Shown here: piece after piece, positions 1 to 11,735 of the stretch
Layout: each line of letters begins with the position of its first letter
How positions within the stretch are numbered: position 1 is the first letter of the stretch
DNA from: Coemansia sp. RSA 487
Taxonomy: Eukaryota; Kickxellomycota; Kickxellomycetes; Kickxellales; Kickxellaceae
Length of the DNA stretch: 64,000 bases
NCBI GenBank assembly: GCA_027577595.1
Contig: JANBRJ010000015.1
Span: 124,001 to 188,000, forward strand
Direction of reading: 5' to 3'
Position numbers and translations under genes: made by a program
Notes under the pieces: model-generated
The model's input: the letters and a program-made list of their open reading frames with translations, nothing else
What the model was told of the DNA's origin: nothing
Database searches by the model: none

Positions 1-3000
1 CATCACCAGAAGACACAGCGTCAATTTCCTTTGCAATGTCATCAAGGCCAAATGCTGACGCAGAGTTGCTGTTGGACTCGGACTTTGAATCACTAGCTGC
101 AGTGACATCGTCGATGCTCGCAGTCTGGGACAAGACAACAAAATCATCAGATGTGCGTGCCTCCGACTGCTGCGATTCCTCCTTGGCTTCCTTGGCATCT
201 AGTGCACTCTGCTCATCTTCCTTCTCGGGTGCGCTGTCAGATTCTGCCTCGGCTTTGGCGTCCTTTTCGATAGCGCTGAAAACGCGGTCAACAAGCTGGT
301 CAGCCGCAACTCCTGAGAGCTGTTGGCCAAGCTCGCTAAGCAACTGGGCTAGTGATTCTGTTGCGCTGGAGCTGACTGGCTCAGCGGACGTCTCTGTATG
401 GATAACTGTGCTGCTGACATCTTCCTTGCTCTCGTGACCCGATTCGAGCTGACTGACATGAACAAATCCGTCGGAATCGTGATCCTGCTCGGGCTTTTCC
501 TCTGGCTCAGACATGTGGGGAGAGTTGGAGCTCTCAGCACCGTCAGTGCTGCTGCCCTCTGGTACCTCCTCCAGGGAATCAGCATCCTTGCCGTTGTTCG
601 TTTCCACATCTTTTTTCTCGTCGGTGATCGCCTCGCTATCCTTCTCGCTAGAATCTGCTGTCTCATCCTCGATTTTAACAATATCTTCTTCAATATCGTC
701 AGCCTTCACGTCTTCCAGTTCTTGGTCATCCTCTTTGGCCAAAGAGTCAACATCAACGGACTCGGTTTGCTCATCTTCGCTATCTAGAGACTGAATGCCA
801 TGTCCGGGCTCTTCGTCTTCCGAAACGTTTGCCTTGACAACCTCTGCATATGTATGCAAATTTTCTGAATTGGCATCGCTTTTGTCGTCGCGATTCTCGG
901 AAACAGCTTCAGAACCCTCTTCCTCGGATACCTTCTGCTTGGATACAATCTCAGAGTCCTCTCGCTTTGATAAAGATTCAGAACCATCATTGTGATGCGG
1001 TGCTCTTTCGTTGTCAGTGTAATCGGATGAATGTCCCGACAACGAATCTGTCTTAGGCGCATGCTCAGCATCGCTAGCAGCAACAGAAGCAGCAGCAACA
1101 GAAGCAGCAGCAACCAAAGCAGAGTCAAATACAGGTTTAGTATCCTCTTTGGCATCTTTCGAGAATACTGACCCAAAGGAAAGACCGCCGCTCGGCTTGA
1201 ACCCACCAAATGGTGCTGCCACCGGTTCAGCGATATCCTTTGACAACCCTTCTACGGACTTGGCAGAAGCCAAGGACGGCGATCCAAATGAAAGTCCTGC
1301 GCTCGGCTTGAAGCCACCGAATGGCTTTCCAGACGCCGCAGGCTTAGGAATCTGGGCGGTTGACGTGCCAGGTTTGGTCGCATCACAAACAAGGCACTTG
1401 GTTGCGCTCTGTGGGCTCTTCAGCTCGCATACTTCGCACGTCCACTCGCCAGCTTTGGAAGCTGCGGGCTGCAGTGGTGGTAAGACCAGGCCGAATGCCG
1501 GTTTGCTTGCTTCCTTGGCCACAGAACCTGCTTCCGAGGAGGCTGAAGAAAAGGACGTAGACTGCACAGATCCAAGGGAAAGCCCGCCGCTGGGCTTAAA
1601 CCCACCAAACGCGACTGTCGAGGCTGGACCTGGTTTGGATGACACCGGCTGCGAGCCAGGCTTCTGTGCATCGCATATGGTGCACTTGGTTGCATTTTGT
1701 GGATTTTTCAGCTCGCACACCTCGCAGGTCCACTCGTTAGTCTGTGATCCAGGCGCTTGAGCGCCACCGGCGCCCGAGGACAACGACAACGCACCAAAAG
1801 TAAGACCCCTGCTAGGCTTGAACGACCCCATGCCAAAGGCCTCAAGTTTCTTTTCTTCTGCAGGCAACCCTTGAGAAGCGTCTGTAGCAGCCGTAGAACG
1901 AGGACGAAGACCAATCGGACTGCTGGCGGCATCCAAAGGCTTGAATTCATCTTCAAGGGACTTTTTTTGCGACCCGCCGAACAAGGAGCGTCCCACGAGT
2001 TTAGGAGAATCCTTTGATTCTCCAAACACTAGTCCTGACGACTCTTGACGAGCGGTAGCAAACAAGGTACTACCAGAAACAACCGGTTTAAGCTCCTTTT
2101 CAAGAGGCTTTTGTTGCAATCCACCGAACAAGGGACGCGCTGCGGGATTGGGGGATTCTTTGGACGCTCCAAATACTAGACCTGACTGACCTTGCCGAGT
2201 ATAGTCAAACATGCCACCTCCTAATGGCTTGAACTCGTCCTCAGCAGCCTTTGGATGCGGCATACCAAACGAGGAGCCCGCAGCCCTGGGAGATTCCTTG
2301 AACCCACCAAACGAAAGCTCTGACTGTTCTTGTGATGCAACCAGTTCTTGTTCAGGCTCTGATTCGGACACATAATCAGATTCATACTCGGATTCAGGTT
2401 CGTCGATCTTGAGCTTTCCAAACGCCTTGACATAGCGTTCGAGATTAGGCATAGGCGTCTGTTTTGGAACAGCAGAGTCTGATGGACCACCAAACTTGTA
2501 CGCACGCGAAACGGCCGACTCTGGCGTTCTAAACACCGCAGCCGAGCGGTTGGAACGGGTCAACACATCGTGCACAACCGATCGCTGTTTCCGTGCGTGA
2601 GAATAGGCAGCCGCGTTGGAGAACCCAGAGGCAGTGCTAGCACTGGCTGCATCGTCATCCAGGACAATAGATGTCTTGCGGAGGCTCTTGGCAGAACGAG
2701 GGACAAGCTCGCGTATTTGAGCGTTCGGGAATAGCGGGTTAGACTTTGGTGCAGATGAAGCATCGACAGCGCCAGGGCCATTCGATGCGGGAGTGTCGCT
2801 GACAACCAGATCCTCGGGACGCAGACCAAATCCACGGTTATGCTTGCCAAGCGGCAAGTTTAGCGGGAGATTATGCGGCGACCACGGTGTTCCGCTAGCA
2901 GCAGTCCTCAGTGCAGCTGCTGGGCCACCGATACTACTAGCCACAGTGTGGTAGGTTGCCTTGGTTGCGTTCTCATTCGATGCCAGATCAGACGAGAACG

Positions 3001-6000
3001 ACTGTCTCTTTTTGGGTTTGGGCTTGCTGTTCGGCTTTGACGTGCCTGAGCGGCCGTTACCCAGATCCATGGCATCAATGCACGCAGCAAGCTTGCCGAG
3101 CTCCTCGTTCTTCTGATCCAACGTCCTGCTAACATTGCTCAGCGTACGCTGGATCGAGTCTGTCGTCGGGGCACGCAGCGCCAGTGGCAGATTGTTATGC
3201 CTGCTCTCCAGCCGCTCAGCTTCCATATCGACCACCTGCTCGACGTCCTTGGTGCGCTTGCCAATCATGTTGAACGCCCGCTTGAGACGGCGCTGGTAGT
3301 CGCGCTGGATCGGGTTGAGTCCGCCGTCAAATGTCGAGCTGGATGTAGTGCGCGTTGACATCGATGTCTCCAGAATGCGGCTAATCTCCTCGCGCTTCGT
3401 CTCCATCTTCAGCTGATCGGATATTTGCTTTGAAAGGAGCTTCTGGCTAGCCTTCAGTTCATCGCGCGAAACTTGTAACGCCTCGAGAAGGCAGTCAGCA
3501 ACAGTGTTCCATGCATTTGTGTCGTCGATGCTCATCTCGTCCATTCTCCTGGTCAGCGACGCAAGATGCTCCACAGATGGATCAATGGCAATCGGGGGAA
3601 GGCGTGAGGAGCGCACCTGAGCAATCGCCGATTCGGTTTTCTTTAACGACGATCCAAAAGCATGGAGCTCGCGATCGAACCTATTGCACGTGAGGATGTA
3701 CTGCTTTCTGATAACCTCGCCGGTTTTCATTTCAAGCTCACGTTCCATTGCTTCTTTTCTCTCCTGTTCTTTGCGCAGCTCACGCTGCGTTGCTTCTTGT
3801 TTCTCTTGCTCCTTGCGCTGCTCGCGTTGTGTCTCCTCTTGCTTCTCTTTCTTCTCTTGTTCCTTGCGCTGCTCGGCTTGGTTGGCGCGCTCAGCTTTCT
3901 CGTGCATCTGTTGTCCCACGTCGCTTAGATTCGCCTGCGAATTAGGGCCCCAACTGACTTTTTTCATAGAGGAAATTGGCAAGTTGGAGCCCGAGTCGAA
4001 AGTCGGTTTTGCCGAGGGTTCTGGCAGTTTTGAAGCAGTGCCAAACCCACCGAAGGCAGAGGAGGATCCCCCAAAGAAACCTGCACCCAGCTTTGGCTTC
4101 TCGCTACCTACCACAGCAGGTGCAGGCGCAGGTGCAGATTTGTTTGAGCTTATTCCGATACCGCCGAAAGCAGAGGGCCCGCCAAATGCACTTGCCACAG
4201 GTCTCGATTCATTGCTATCCTGCTTGTCAAGCACAGGCAAAGATGCATCCAAGCTTTTCCCAAATCCACCAAATCCAGTTTGACTGCCAAAGACACTAGC
4301 TGCTGGCTCTGGCTGCTCGCTGGTCTGCTTGGGGGCAGCTGTAGGTGCGGAATTTCCTGGCTTTGCCGCAAAAGCGCTACCAAACGCAGCACTACTAGTG
4401 GTTTGGGTTGTAGGAACGTAGGGCTTGAACATGCTTCCAGACGAGTCGCCACTGGCAGCTGCAGACGCGCCAAATATAGAAGGCCCACTGCTAGGCGCAT
4501 CGAAAATGCTTTTGCCTCCACCAGGGGCTCCAGCAGCTGTGGTCTGGCCAAATCCACCGAACCCGCCATGCGCTGGCCCGCCACCAAACACTGGCTGCCC
4601 AGATACGCCCGATGCGGTCGGTCCCTTGGGCATCGACGAGGCCTGATTTGATTTGCCAAATCCAAAGGCACTGGTCCCGGTTCCGCCAACGGGCTTCGAA
4701 GCGAACGCAGGAAGCTTGGTTTCGGCAGAAGCGCTTGAACCAAAGACGGGTGCTCCAGACGTAGAGAAGGGCTTTTTGTCGCTGCTAGTTGATCCGGGAA
4801 GCTGCTTTATATCGGAAACCATGTCCGGGCACTGTCTGCCGTTCCTCATCTCAAAGACATTATAGATGTGGTAGGCCAGCAAGCAGCCATCCGTGTTCAG
4901 AATCCAGAGTATGGGGACCGGACCAACACGGTTGCCGTCATCGGATACAGGCGGAAGGTCATTTTTGTTGGTGTAGTCGATGGCTATGCCAATAGAGAAC
5001 GTATCAGGATCAGAGTCGTTGCTGGTGCCGACAGCAGTGAGTGGCATGACAGCCATGTTGCCGTCGATATCCCACTGAGCCCACTGGGCAGACGATTCGT
5101 CCGCACTGCCATCAGCAGCCTTGCTGGTCGCCACATGGCCAATAGTCATAGTCACGTCGGAACTAGTACCAGCCATAATCACGATATTTTTGGCACTCGC
5201 GCCCCAGTTGCTGATACAGGCGATCTGGAACCCAGGGTAGCGCTCCGGCCGCATCATCGACGAGCACGGGTCCTCGATGTACATCCACTGCATTGGCGCT
5301 TTCTTGTTTTCTTGCGTCACAACGTACGCGGCAGTCATATTGTCGTCGATTCCATCGTTATCGCCATCGTCCTCGACGCCAGTGCCGCCTCCGCCATTTC
5401 CTGCGATGAACCCGCCATCGGGAAATATGCCATACACAACAAAGAACGTGTATGTATCGATCCAATCCATTGCCAAAACGCTGAACTCGTCAAGGATGTT
5501 TCCGTCATCTGCTTGTGGTTCAATGATACGCTTAGCTGTGCCGTCCGTCGGGAGACGTTGCGTAAGCGTTGCGCTGGTGTCGCCACACACGATCTGCTTT
5601 CCCTTGCGCGACCAACAGATGGACGTTATGCGCTCTTTGTCGCTCTTTGGTTTGAATATGCTCCTGCACGAACCGTTGGCAATATCCAGCATCATGAGCT
5701 CACCAGATAGCTGGAGTGCAGCAACGGTTGTCGGAGCATCCAGAGGATTGGCGCGCAAGTCCCTGAGCTCACTACCAACAGAAATGGTCCTTTCTGGGTC
5801 ATTGGACCCGCGTTCAACAAGCGATGAGGCCGAAAACACAAGCACTTGTCCGCTAGAAGTGGCCACAACAACGCTGAGCCCATCGGCGCTAATATCAACG
5901 TGGGTGGGCTTTCCTCCATAACTCGCAAGACTAACGTCTTTGCGGGAATCAAGCGTCACTGCGGTGTTTGTGCCCTTGGATGTGCCCTTGGATAGCGCGT

Positions 6001-6406
6001 CCAACGCATCAGCGGTCTTAAAAACTGACAGTCCACTGGGTGTGCCAGCAACCACGTATCCGTAGATATTGGAGATAGCCAGGAGTTTCGAGTAGGACGG
6101 AGTATCGCGTCTGGACGTGGAGAAACGTTTGTCCGTAACACGCAAGCAAGTGTTGTCGTTGGCCTGGTTATGCAGAATATCCACAAGCTGCTCATCCTAC
6201 ACAAACAATAAAATAAAACAATAAAGTTGTATTTCGTTAGTATTTCTGGTTTATGCAATTGTAGCAACAGACCTCTGGATTTTATTCGGTAGCTTTCACG
6301 AGGGGAGGGGAGGAGAAGGAGAAGGAGGGAACGTATCGCGTAACTTCATACTTGCCTTATCAGTGTATATCTCCATATCCGTGACAGATACAGCCGTTGC
6401 TGCCAT
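1..6406 (-). CDS. Nup159/Nup214-type FG nucleoporin with RanBP2 zinc fingers (C-terminus beyond left edge)
   Basis: Probable cytoplasmic-face nuclear-pore protein that anchors the mRNA-export helicase Dbp5/DDX19. Exon 1 (6406-6356) encodes 17 residues. After a 159-nt intron (6355-6197) the frame stays open to the left edge, so about 2080 residues are visible and the 3' end is missing. In order: a predicted beta-propeller (about residues 1-420), which matches the family through IYGYVVAGTPSGLSVF early on; a first FG block (about 487-745, with GFGGFG, SVFGSQ and AAFGSA); a charged K/E/Q/R coiled coil (about 780-855) with more helix to about 1050; and a second FG block (about 1305-1700) with repeated GGFKPSGGLSFG units. 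Inside the second block are two W-x-C-x2-C-x10-C-x2-C fingers, starting near residues 1506 and 1602. A Ser/Asp/Glu-rich acidic stretch follows to the edge. Yeast Nup159 has no such fingers; they are known from Nup153 and RanBP2. The propeller and domain order favour Nup159/214 over Nup153. Confidence 0.85.
6197..6355 (-). other. GC-AG intron of the nucleoporin gene
   Basis: On the minus strand exon 1 ends GATAAG and the intron opens GCAAGT. It ends GTGTAG, with a perfect TACTAAC branch point about 44 nt before the acceptor. Joining ...TDK to DEQLVDIL keeps the propeller frame. The nearby GTATGA donor, 4 nt further in, would put a stop straight after the junction, so the GC donor is preferred. 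AAG|GCAAGT is the usual strong consensus of GC-AG introns. Confidence 0.8.
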
Positions 6407-6993
6407 TGTAGATTCGCGGTGCAGGGATTCTCGAGCTGTTTAAAGCGAATTTACTGACTTGAAGGCTAAATCCCTCCTTTGTTTTATTTACCGCAGCAAA
6501 AATTTAAAAGAACGATAGAGAAGTTTGGTATTTTATAAATAAAGAGAAACTTTAAAAAAAAAAAAAAGTGAATGGTTTTTTTCTGTGCAATAAAGGTAAA
6601 TTGGCAATAAAAGCGAGCAAAGGAGAAATAAGCGTTTTTGAATTTTAAAAGGTAAAGTGACTTCAAGGCCCTCACAAAAAAAATAAACAAATACAAACCC
6701 AGGTTCATCAAAACTTTGATTTCCGCACTGGATCGATCAGCAGATCAAGCATATAGCGTCTGAAATGCTGTAGCCTTTAACTTTGCTCTAGCTTATATAC
6801 ACTGGTTTTATTAAAGAAGCAAAGGAAAGAAGAAAAACCGCACAAATAAAAGAAAGAAAAAAGAAAACGTCTACTGAATAGAAAAGAAAGTATTTTGGGA
6901 AAAATTCCAAAGCTCAAACGCCAAAAAAAGATACAGGAGTAAAAAAAAACGGGAGGTTACAACCCATTTTTCTCCGCCATGTATCTTGGATAA
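6407..6993. promoter_or_regulatory. Intergenic: nucleoporin promoter and cyclin 3' end
   Basis: This AT-rich spacer lies between two minus-strand genes. It holds an A14 run (6554-6567) and many A/T tracts. I see no conserved gene in it. It should contain the nucleoporin promoter at its left end and the cyclin 3' UTR at its right end. Confidence 0.5.
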
Positions 6994-8319
6994 TCAAGCA
7001 GCGCCTTGGTTAAGTGTAGCTACGTGGACAGCATCTTGCGGAGGAGACGAAGCAAGCGTCGAGCCAGAAGACGGGTCCTGCGTGTCGTAGCCAGACGCAT
7101 TCTGTGTGGGATAAGCGTGTTTTTGGTGACCAACAGGAATGGCGGCGTTGTTTTTGCTGTACTTGTACGCTTGATCGTGCGGGTTGATGTAATAGGCGCC
7201 ATTTGGGCCAGGATAGGACATTGACTTGAGAGCCCGCTGCTGCTGGTAAGGCACCTGGCGCTGGCGGTCATGGTAGTATGCGGCGGGTTGTTGGTTGGGG
7301 GCAGGCTGCGCATAGGCGGTTGCTGGCTGGTATGCAAAGAACTGGTGCTGGTTGTAGACAGGATCAGCGGGATATGGGGCGTTTGTGAGCCTTGGAAGAC
7401 GGCCAGCAAACAGATCGGTTCCAACGGCCTGGAGGACTTCGGGTTGGATGTTGAGATCAAAGTCTATGATGCTGAGAAACTGTAGCTCGAGGTTGTTCAG
7501 CTCGGCAACTGACAACCCACCAACCTACATTCCAAAGAAAAAATAGCTCTCGATCGAGCAGCCAACAATAACAATGGAGACTGGGTGTTAGTTTAGTATG
7601 CAGCTTGAGCAGTAAAGACGACGCAAAAGGCAGCCGATATGACCACGACAGACATCTGCAGACGGGCGGCACACTGGATAAGTGGGATGGATGGATGGGT
7701 GATTGAATAAGCAAAGCTGCGTGACCAATGCTCACCCAATCCAGAAAGCAAATCAAAAGCGCTTGAGAGCAATGTATGTCAGGCGATATACAACAGACAG
7801 CAGAGACAGAGGGACGGAGGAAGGGAGGCGCAAGGGAGAAGAGAAAGTGGTCTGTAGAGCAATAAAAGCATGGCAACCAAGACATGTCAGCATCGCAAGA
7901 AAAGAGAGCAGAACACATACCTTTGCGTAGCGTGAATTCGTGAAAAAGACATCTGAGAACCATTTTGAGCCGATGGTGACGCCAGTAACAATCAGGCGAT
8001 GGATGGAATAGGCATCCACGGTGAACGGCACCCGGCGCTGGGCACAGCGGTCGACCATCTGCTGCAAGTAAACGATGAGCCCCAAAAGCACCTCGTTCTG
8101 AAAGGGACAGTATTTGAGGATACGCAGCGTGTATGCCTCCAGGTTAATCGTAGGCACCGACCGCGCGTGGAACAGGGTCAGAGATGTGTGGCGCTCATGC
8201 AGGCCCGGCTCGCGTGTCTGCAGGTCCAATGCGTGTGAGAAGCCTGTGACGTCGTCCAGGTACGCGCACACATAGCGCGCGGTGTTCTCCACAGGCGTTG
8301 TCCCCAGAAAGAACGCCAT
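6994..8319 (-). CDS. PHO80-like cyclin (Pcl family)
   Basis: Regulatory subunit for a Pho85-type cyclin-dependent kinase, expected to act in phosphate, glycogen or cell-cycle signalling. Exon 1 is 8319-7921 (133 codons) and exon 2 is 7524-6994, giving 309 residues in all. The intron interrupts a signature of the family: SRYAK at the end of exon 1 joins VGGLSVAELNNLELQFL, and together these read like the NxRYAxVGGxxxxELNxLExxFL block of Pho80/Pcl cyclins. The cyclin fold covers about residues 20-165. The rest is a Pro/Gln/Tyr-rich disordered tail ending HVATLNQGAA. The ATG at 8319 was chosen because homology begins soon after it; upstream in-frame sequence is low-complexity. It faces the reductase gene across a 543-bp shared promoter. 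The particular Pcl subtype cannot be told from sequence alone. Confidence 0.88.
7525..7920 (-). other. Intron of the PHO80-like cyclin gene
   Basis: Donor GTATGT follows AAG on the minus strand, and the acceptor is AATGTAG. It is 396 nt long. Splicing preserves the conserved RYAK/VGG junction of the cyclin domain. No separate gene is seen inside it. Confidence 0.85.
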
Positions 8320-8862
8320 TGTTTCTATTGTTTCTATGATGAACACGGGAACGTGGAGATAAGAGATACGATCTAGCGGATGGAAAAATAGAGATGCTGA
8401 AGGGAGCGGGGACCAGGAAACCAAGGAATAGAAGGGGAGAGACAATAATGAGCGCTCAGACAATTGGCATCGGTGGAGGATAAGAAAGGAAAGAAAAACT
8501 GTGGCGTATAGTTGCAGCAGAGCGGTGAAGAAAAGAGAAACAGGGAGCAAGAAAAAGATAAACTTTTCTCGCAGTAAGAAAAAAAAAGACTTTTATGTTT
8601 TCCGTGCTGCTGGGTTTGGGGCAAATTGTGCGCAAGCTCAATGCAAGCCTTTTGCGAGCGCCTGGCCTCAGCCTTTGTCCCACGCAAAGCATTTAGTGGC
8701 AGGAGCGCCTAGCAAAACTATTGGGGGGGGGGGATTGATTACATGCAGAACTGCCTCCTCCCCATCTTTATCATCAACAGCCATTTCTTTGCTTTTGAGC
8801 CAGTTTTTCTACTTGTCTTATCATAGTTTTTCTTTATTAAATTTGCTAGCAGCAGAAACGCA
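8320..8862. promoter_or_regulatory. Divergent promoter, cyclin / methionine synthase reductase
   Basis: This spacer separates two genes transcribed away from each other. It is purine-rich on the plus strand near the cyclin, has a G11 run at 8723-8733, and is pyrimidine-rich just before the reductase ATG. I see no obvious TATA box for either gene. Confidence 0.5.
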
Positions 8863-11058
8863 ATGCCCGACACTGCAACCGGCAATAAAGGCGATTCGCG
8901 AGTGGCGTTTCTCTACGCATCGCAAACAGGAAATGCAGAGTCCATATCCTATACAGTGTACGAGGAGGCAGTGAAGCGCGGGTATACAGCCGAGTACCAT
9001 GTTCTCAACGATTACAAAAAATTCAAATTCGACGAGCTGCGCACAGCAGTGTTTGTAGTGTCGACAACAGGAGATGGCGATCCACCCGACAACTCTGCCA
9101 GATTCTGGCGCGCGCTGAAAAAGACAGCGCGAGACGAGCAGGCGACGTACTCGCACTTGCGGTACGCGATCCTTGGGCTGGGCGATACAAACTACTCCAA
9201 CTTTTGCAATACTGCGCAGAGACTTGACAAACAGTTGGGTGAAGCCGGTGCAACGGCGTTTTATCCAACCGGGCTTGCCGATGATGCCACGGGTCTCGAG
9301 GAAGTCGTTGAGCCCTGGATCGAGGGATTGTGGCCAGCGCTTGCTAAGGAGCTGGGCAGCAGTGATTCCTCCGCACCAGCTGGCGATGGCAACAGCGCGG
9401 ACGGATCAGCAGACAGCACAGCAGACGCAATGGCAAAACTTAATATAGACAGTAGCACAGCAAAAGCGGACGATGACCCGGCGGCTGCAAGCTCTGGTGC
9501 CCCTTCTGCATACGCATTCCAGCCACTGACGCTGGACTTCCGGCCAATGGCAACACTTAAGGCCATCACCGGCGCACCACGGATCCCTGCACACGTGTGC
9601 ACAATCCATAGACCAAACGAAGAGAAAGAGCAACTGCCAAAGGGCAACCACGAGTGTCCGCCATGGAACGCAGAGATCACAGGCAACACACCGACGCAGG
9701 CACCGTTCTTAGCGCCTATCAAGGCGTCACAGCGGGTGACGGGCGACAAGGCGCTGAAGCGCACGCTGGTGGTCGACTTGGACGTATCGGAGGCGAAAAA
9801 CGTGCAAGGCGAGTGGTGCGCAGGCGATTCGTTCAATATATACGCGCGCAACGACCCACATATGGTATCTGCACTGCTGGACCGCATAGGCGTCGGCAGT
9901 AGCGAAGCGCAGCGCCCTGTATTCATACGCAGCAGCGACGACAAGATCAAGCTTCCTGCACACTTGAGTCGCTTCAGCTCAACAGCAACGACAATATGCG
10001 CGATCTTTGAGTGGGCCGTCGACATCACTGCATCGCCGCGCAAACAGCTGCTGCGCGCCTTGGCTGACCACTGCTCAGAGCCCGTTGACAAAGACCGTAT
10101 GCTCTATGTGAGCAGCCGCCAGGGCGTGGCTGCTTTTGACGAGCTGCGACGCCAGGGCCCTGCGCTTGTCGATATACTGCACGCCTTCCCGTCGTGCGTC
10201 CCGCCTGCTGAGCGGCTCCTCGATCTGCTTCCTCCACTAGCGCCTCGGTCGTACTCGATTTGCAACGCGCCGCAGAGCAACGCCGGGATCTGGCGCTTTG
10301 CGTTCAATGTTGTCGAGTATGAGCTCGAGGTCGTTGACCCATTCAGCAGCGACGAGGATAGCAGCGAGCGCAACCCTGTTCGCATCAACCGCCGCGGCGT
10401 ATGCACCCCGTGGCTGGAGCATTTGTGTAAGGCAGAGTCACACGAGCCACCAAGCATCCTAGTGTCTCTGCGTCCGAACCTCAACGGCTTCCGCTTGCCA
10501 CCACCGTCTGATCCACGCCCTGTGCTGATGGTCGGCCCAGGCACAGGTGTCGCGCCGTTTATCGGGTTCCTTGAGCAGCGTGCGGCAGAGCTGGAAGCTG
10601 CGGCATCCAGCAAAGCTGCACCACTGGCCTGGCTGTTCTTTGGGTGCCGCAGCTCGACTGAGGACTATCTGTTTAAGGACGACATTGAGAAGCAGAGATC
10701 GACCGGCGTGCTTGATCGGCTGTCCGTCTGCTTCAGCCGCGATCCCGACGCACGCAAAAAGCTTGGCACCCAACGGTACGTGCAGGAAGCTATGCTTCTT
10801 TGCGAAGACGAGATTGGTGAGCTTCTTGTTGCCAAAGACGCCATGGTATTTGTGTGCGGCGATGCAAAGGGTATGGCTAAGGACGTCAATAATGCGCTGG
10901 CCGATATCCTGTGCAGCTACTCGGTTGCTCACCCAGCTTGCATCGACCGTCTGCTCCCTGATGTTTCTGACCCAGCTCCTCTCACAAAGGTTCAGGCGAT
11001 CCAGATCTTGGGGCGCTGGGCTTCTGAACGCCGCTATGTTCGCGACCTCTGGGCGTGA
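8863..11058 (+). CDS. MTRR: Methionine synthase reductase (diflavin reductase)
   Basis: Uses NADPH, FAD and FMN to reductively reactivate cobalamin-dependent methionine synthase. It has 731 residues and is intronless (human MTRR about 700). The N-terminal flavodoxin domain has LYASQTGNAES, STTGDGDPPDN and LGLGDTNYSNFC. It ends with DATGLEEVVEPWIEGLWPAL, close to the MTRR form [22 protein letters not shown] and the main reason to prefer MTRR over Tah18/NDOR1 or P450 reductase. A Ser/Ala/Asp-rich hinge (about 170-215) leads to the FAD domain with RSYSICNAP and GVCTPWL, then the NADPH domain with GPGTGVAPFIGFL. The end RYVRDLWA keeps the C-terminal Trp typical of the family. It implies that the host also has a B12-dependent MetH, which is not in this window. 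Confidence 0.9.
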   Translation: MPDTATGNKGDSRVAFLYASQTGNAESISYTVYEEAVKRGYTAEYHVLNDYKKFKFDELRTAVFVVSTTGDGDPPDNSARFWRALKKTARDEQATYSHLRYAILGLGDTNYSNFCNTAQRLDKQLGEAGATAFYPTGLADDATGLEEVVEPWIEGLWPALAKELGSSDSSAPAGDGNSADGSADSTADAMAKLNIDSSTAKADDDPAAASSGAPSAYAFQPLTLDFRPMATLKAITGAPRIPAHVCTIHRPNEEKEQLPKGNHECPPWNAEITGNTPTQAPFLAPIKASQRVTGDKALKRTLVVDLDVSEAKNVQGEWCAGDSFNIYARNDPHMVSALLDRIGVGSSEAQRPVFIRSSDDKIKLPAHLSRFSSTATTICAIFEWAVDITASPRKQLLRALADHCSEPVDKDRMLYVSSRQGVAAFDELRRQGPALVDILHAFPSCVPPAERLLDLLPPLAPRSYSICNAPQSNAGIWRFAFNVVEYELEVVDPFSSDEDSSERNPVRINRRGVCTPWLEHLCKAESHEPPSILVSLRPNLNGFRLPPPSDPRPVLMVGPGTGVAPFIGFLEQRAAELEAAASSKAAPLAWLFFGCRSSTEDYLFKDDIEKQRSTGVLDRLSVCFSRDPDARKKLGTQRYVQEAMLLCEDEIGELLVAKDAMVFVCGDAKGMAKDVNNALADILCSYSVAHPACIDRLLPDVSDPAPLTKVQAIQILGRWASERRYVRDLWA

Positions 11059-11735
11059 GCCTCTCTCGTCCTTATTCGCTATTAAAATGAGAGCCATGGA
11101 TACAGCTTGCATGTCTTTACAAGTTGATTTTAGAAAACTGTGGCTGCAAGTATGTGTCGTAAAACTACAAAAAATAGCTGAAACGCAGGCAGTTTATTTG
11201 CAGAATAAATATTTTCCATCGGGCTCAGAGCTCGCGTTTAAATCAAATGCAAAAGTGCAAGCAATCCCAACACCACTGCTTTGGCATCTTGCTTCTGTAT
11301 CTGGATACTGCATTTCCAAATTATATGGAAATCATACAGCGCGCAACATCCATAGTATGTATGTGGTTTAGAAGAGCATTAGTTTGGACGATGTTGCAAG
11401 TGAAGCTGCTCATTGGGTTTATCTATATAAAGGCAAGCCAGTCCAGCCATAAGGCTGAGTGAGATCTTCCTAGTGAAGTAACATGATTTTTGTTTGGATA
11501 GGCATTTACACCATGTAATAACCAGATGCACCCACCATGCAAATGGGTCTTTATCCCCCTACATACATTTGCCTTTACGAAACGTTTCCAATATTCTATT
11601 GGTTATATTGTCATTGTCCATGATCTGCACACGTACCCAATGCTTATAAATAGCTGCTTTCTTTAATTACTTTTGTTGGCCTTTTTGCTTATTCATAGTT
11701 TTTTCTCTAGCAAGCATTCTACACTCACTATTAAA

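Noticed and set aside
8863-11058. Assignment as Tah18/NDOR1 or NADPH-P450 reductase
   Set aside because: The flavodoxin C-terminal block and lack of an N-terminal membrane anchor fit methionine synthase reductase better.
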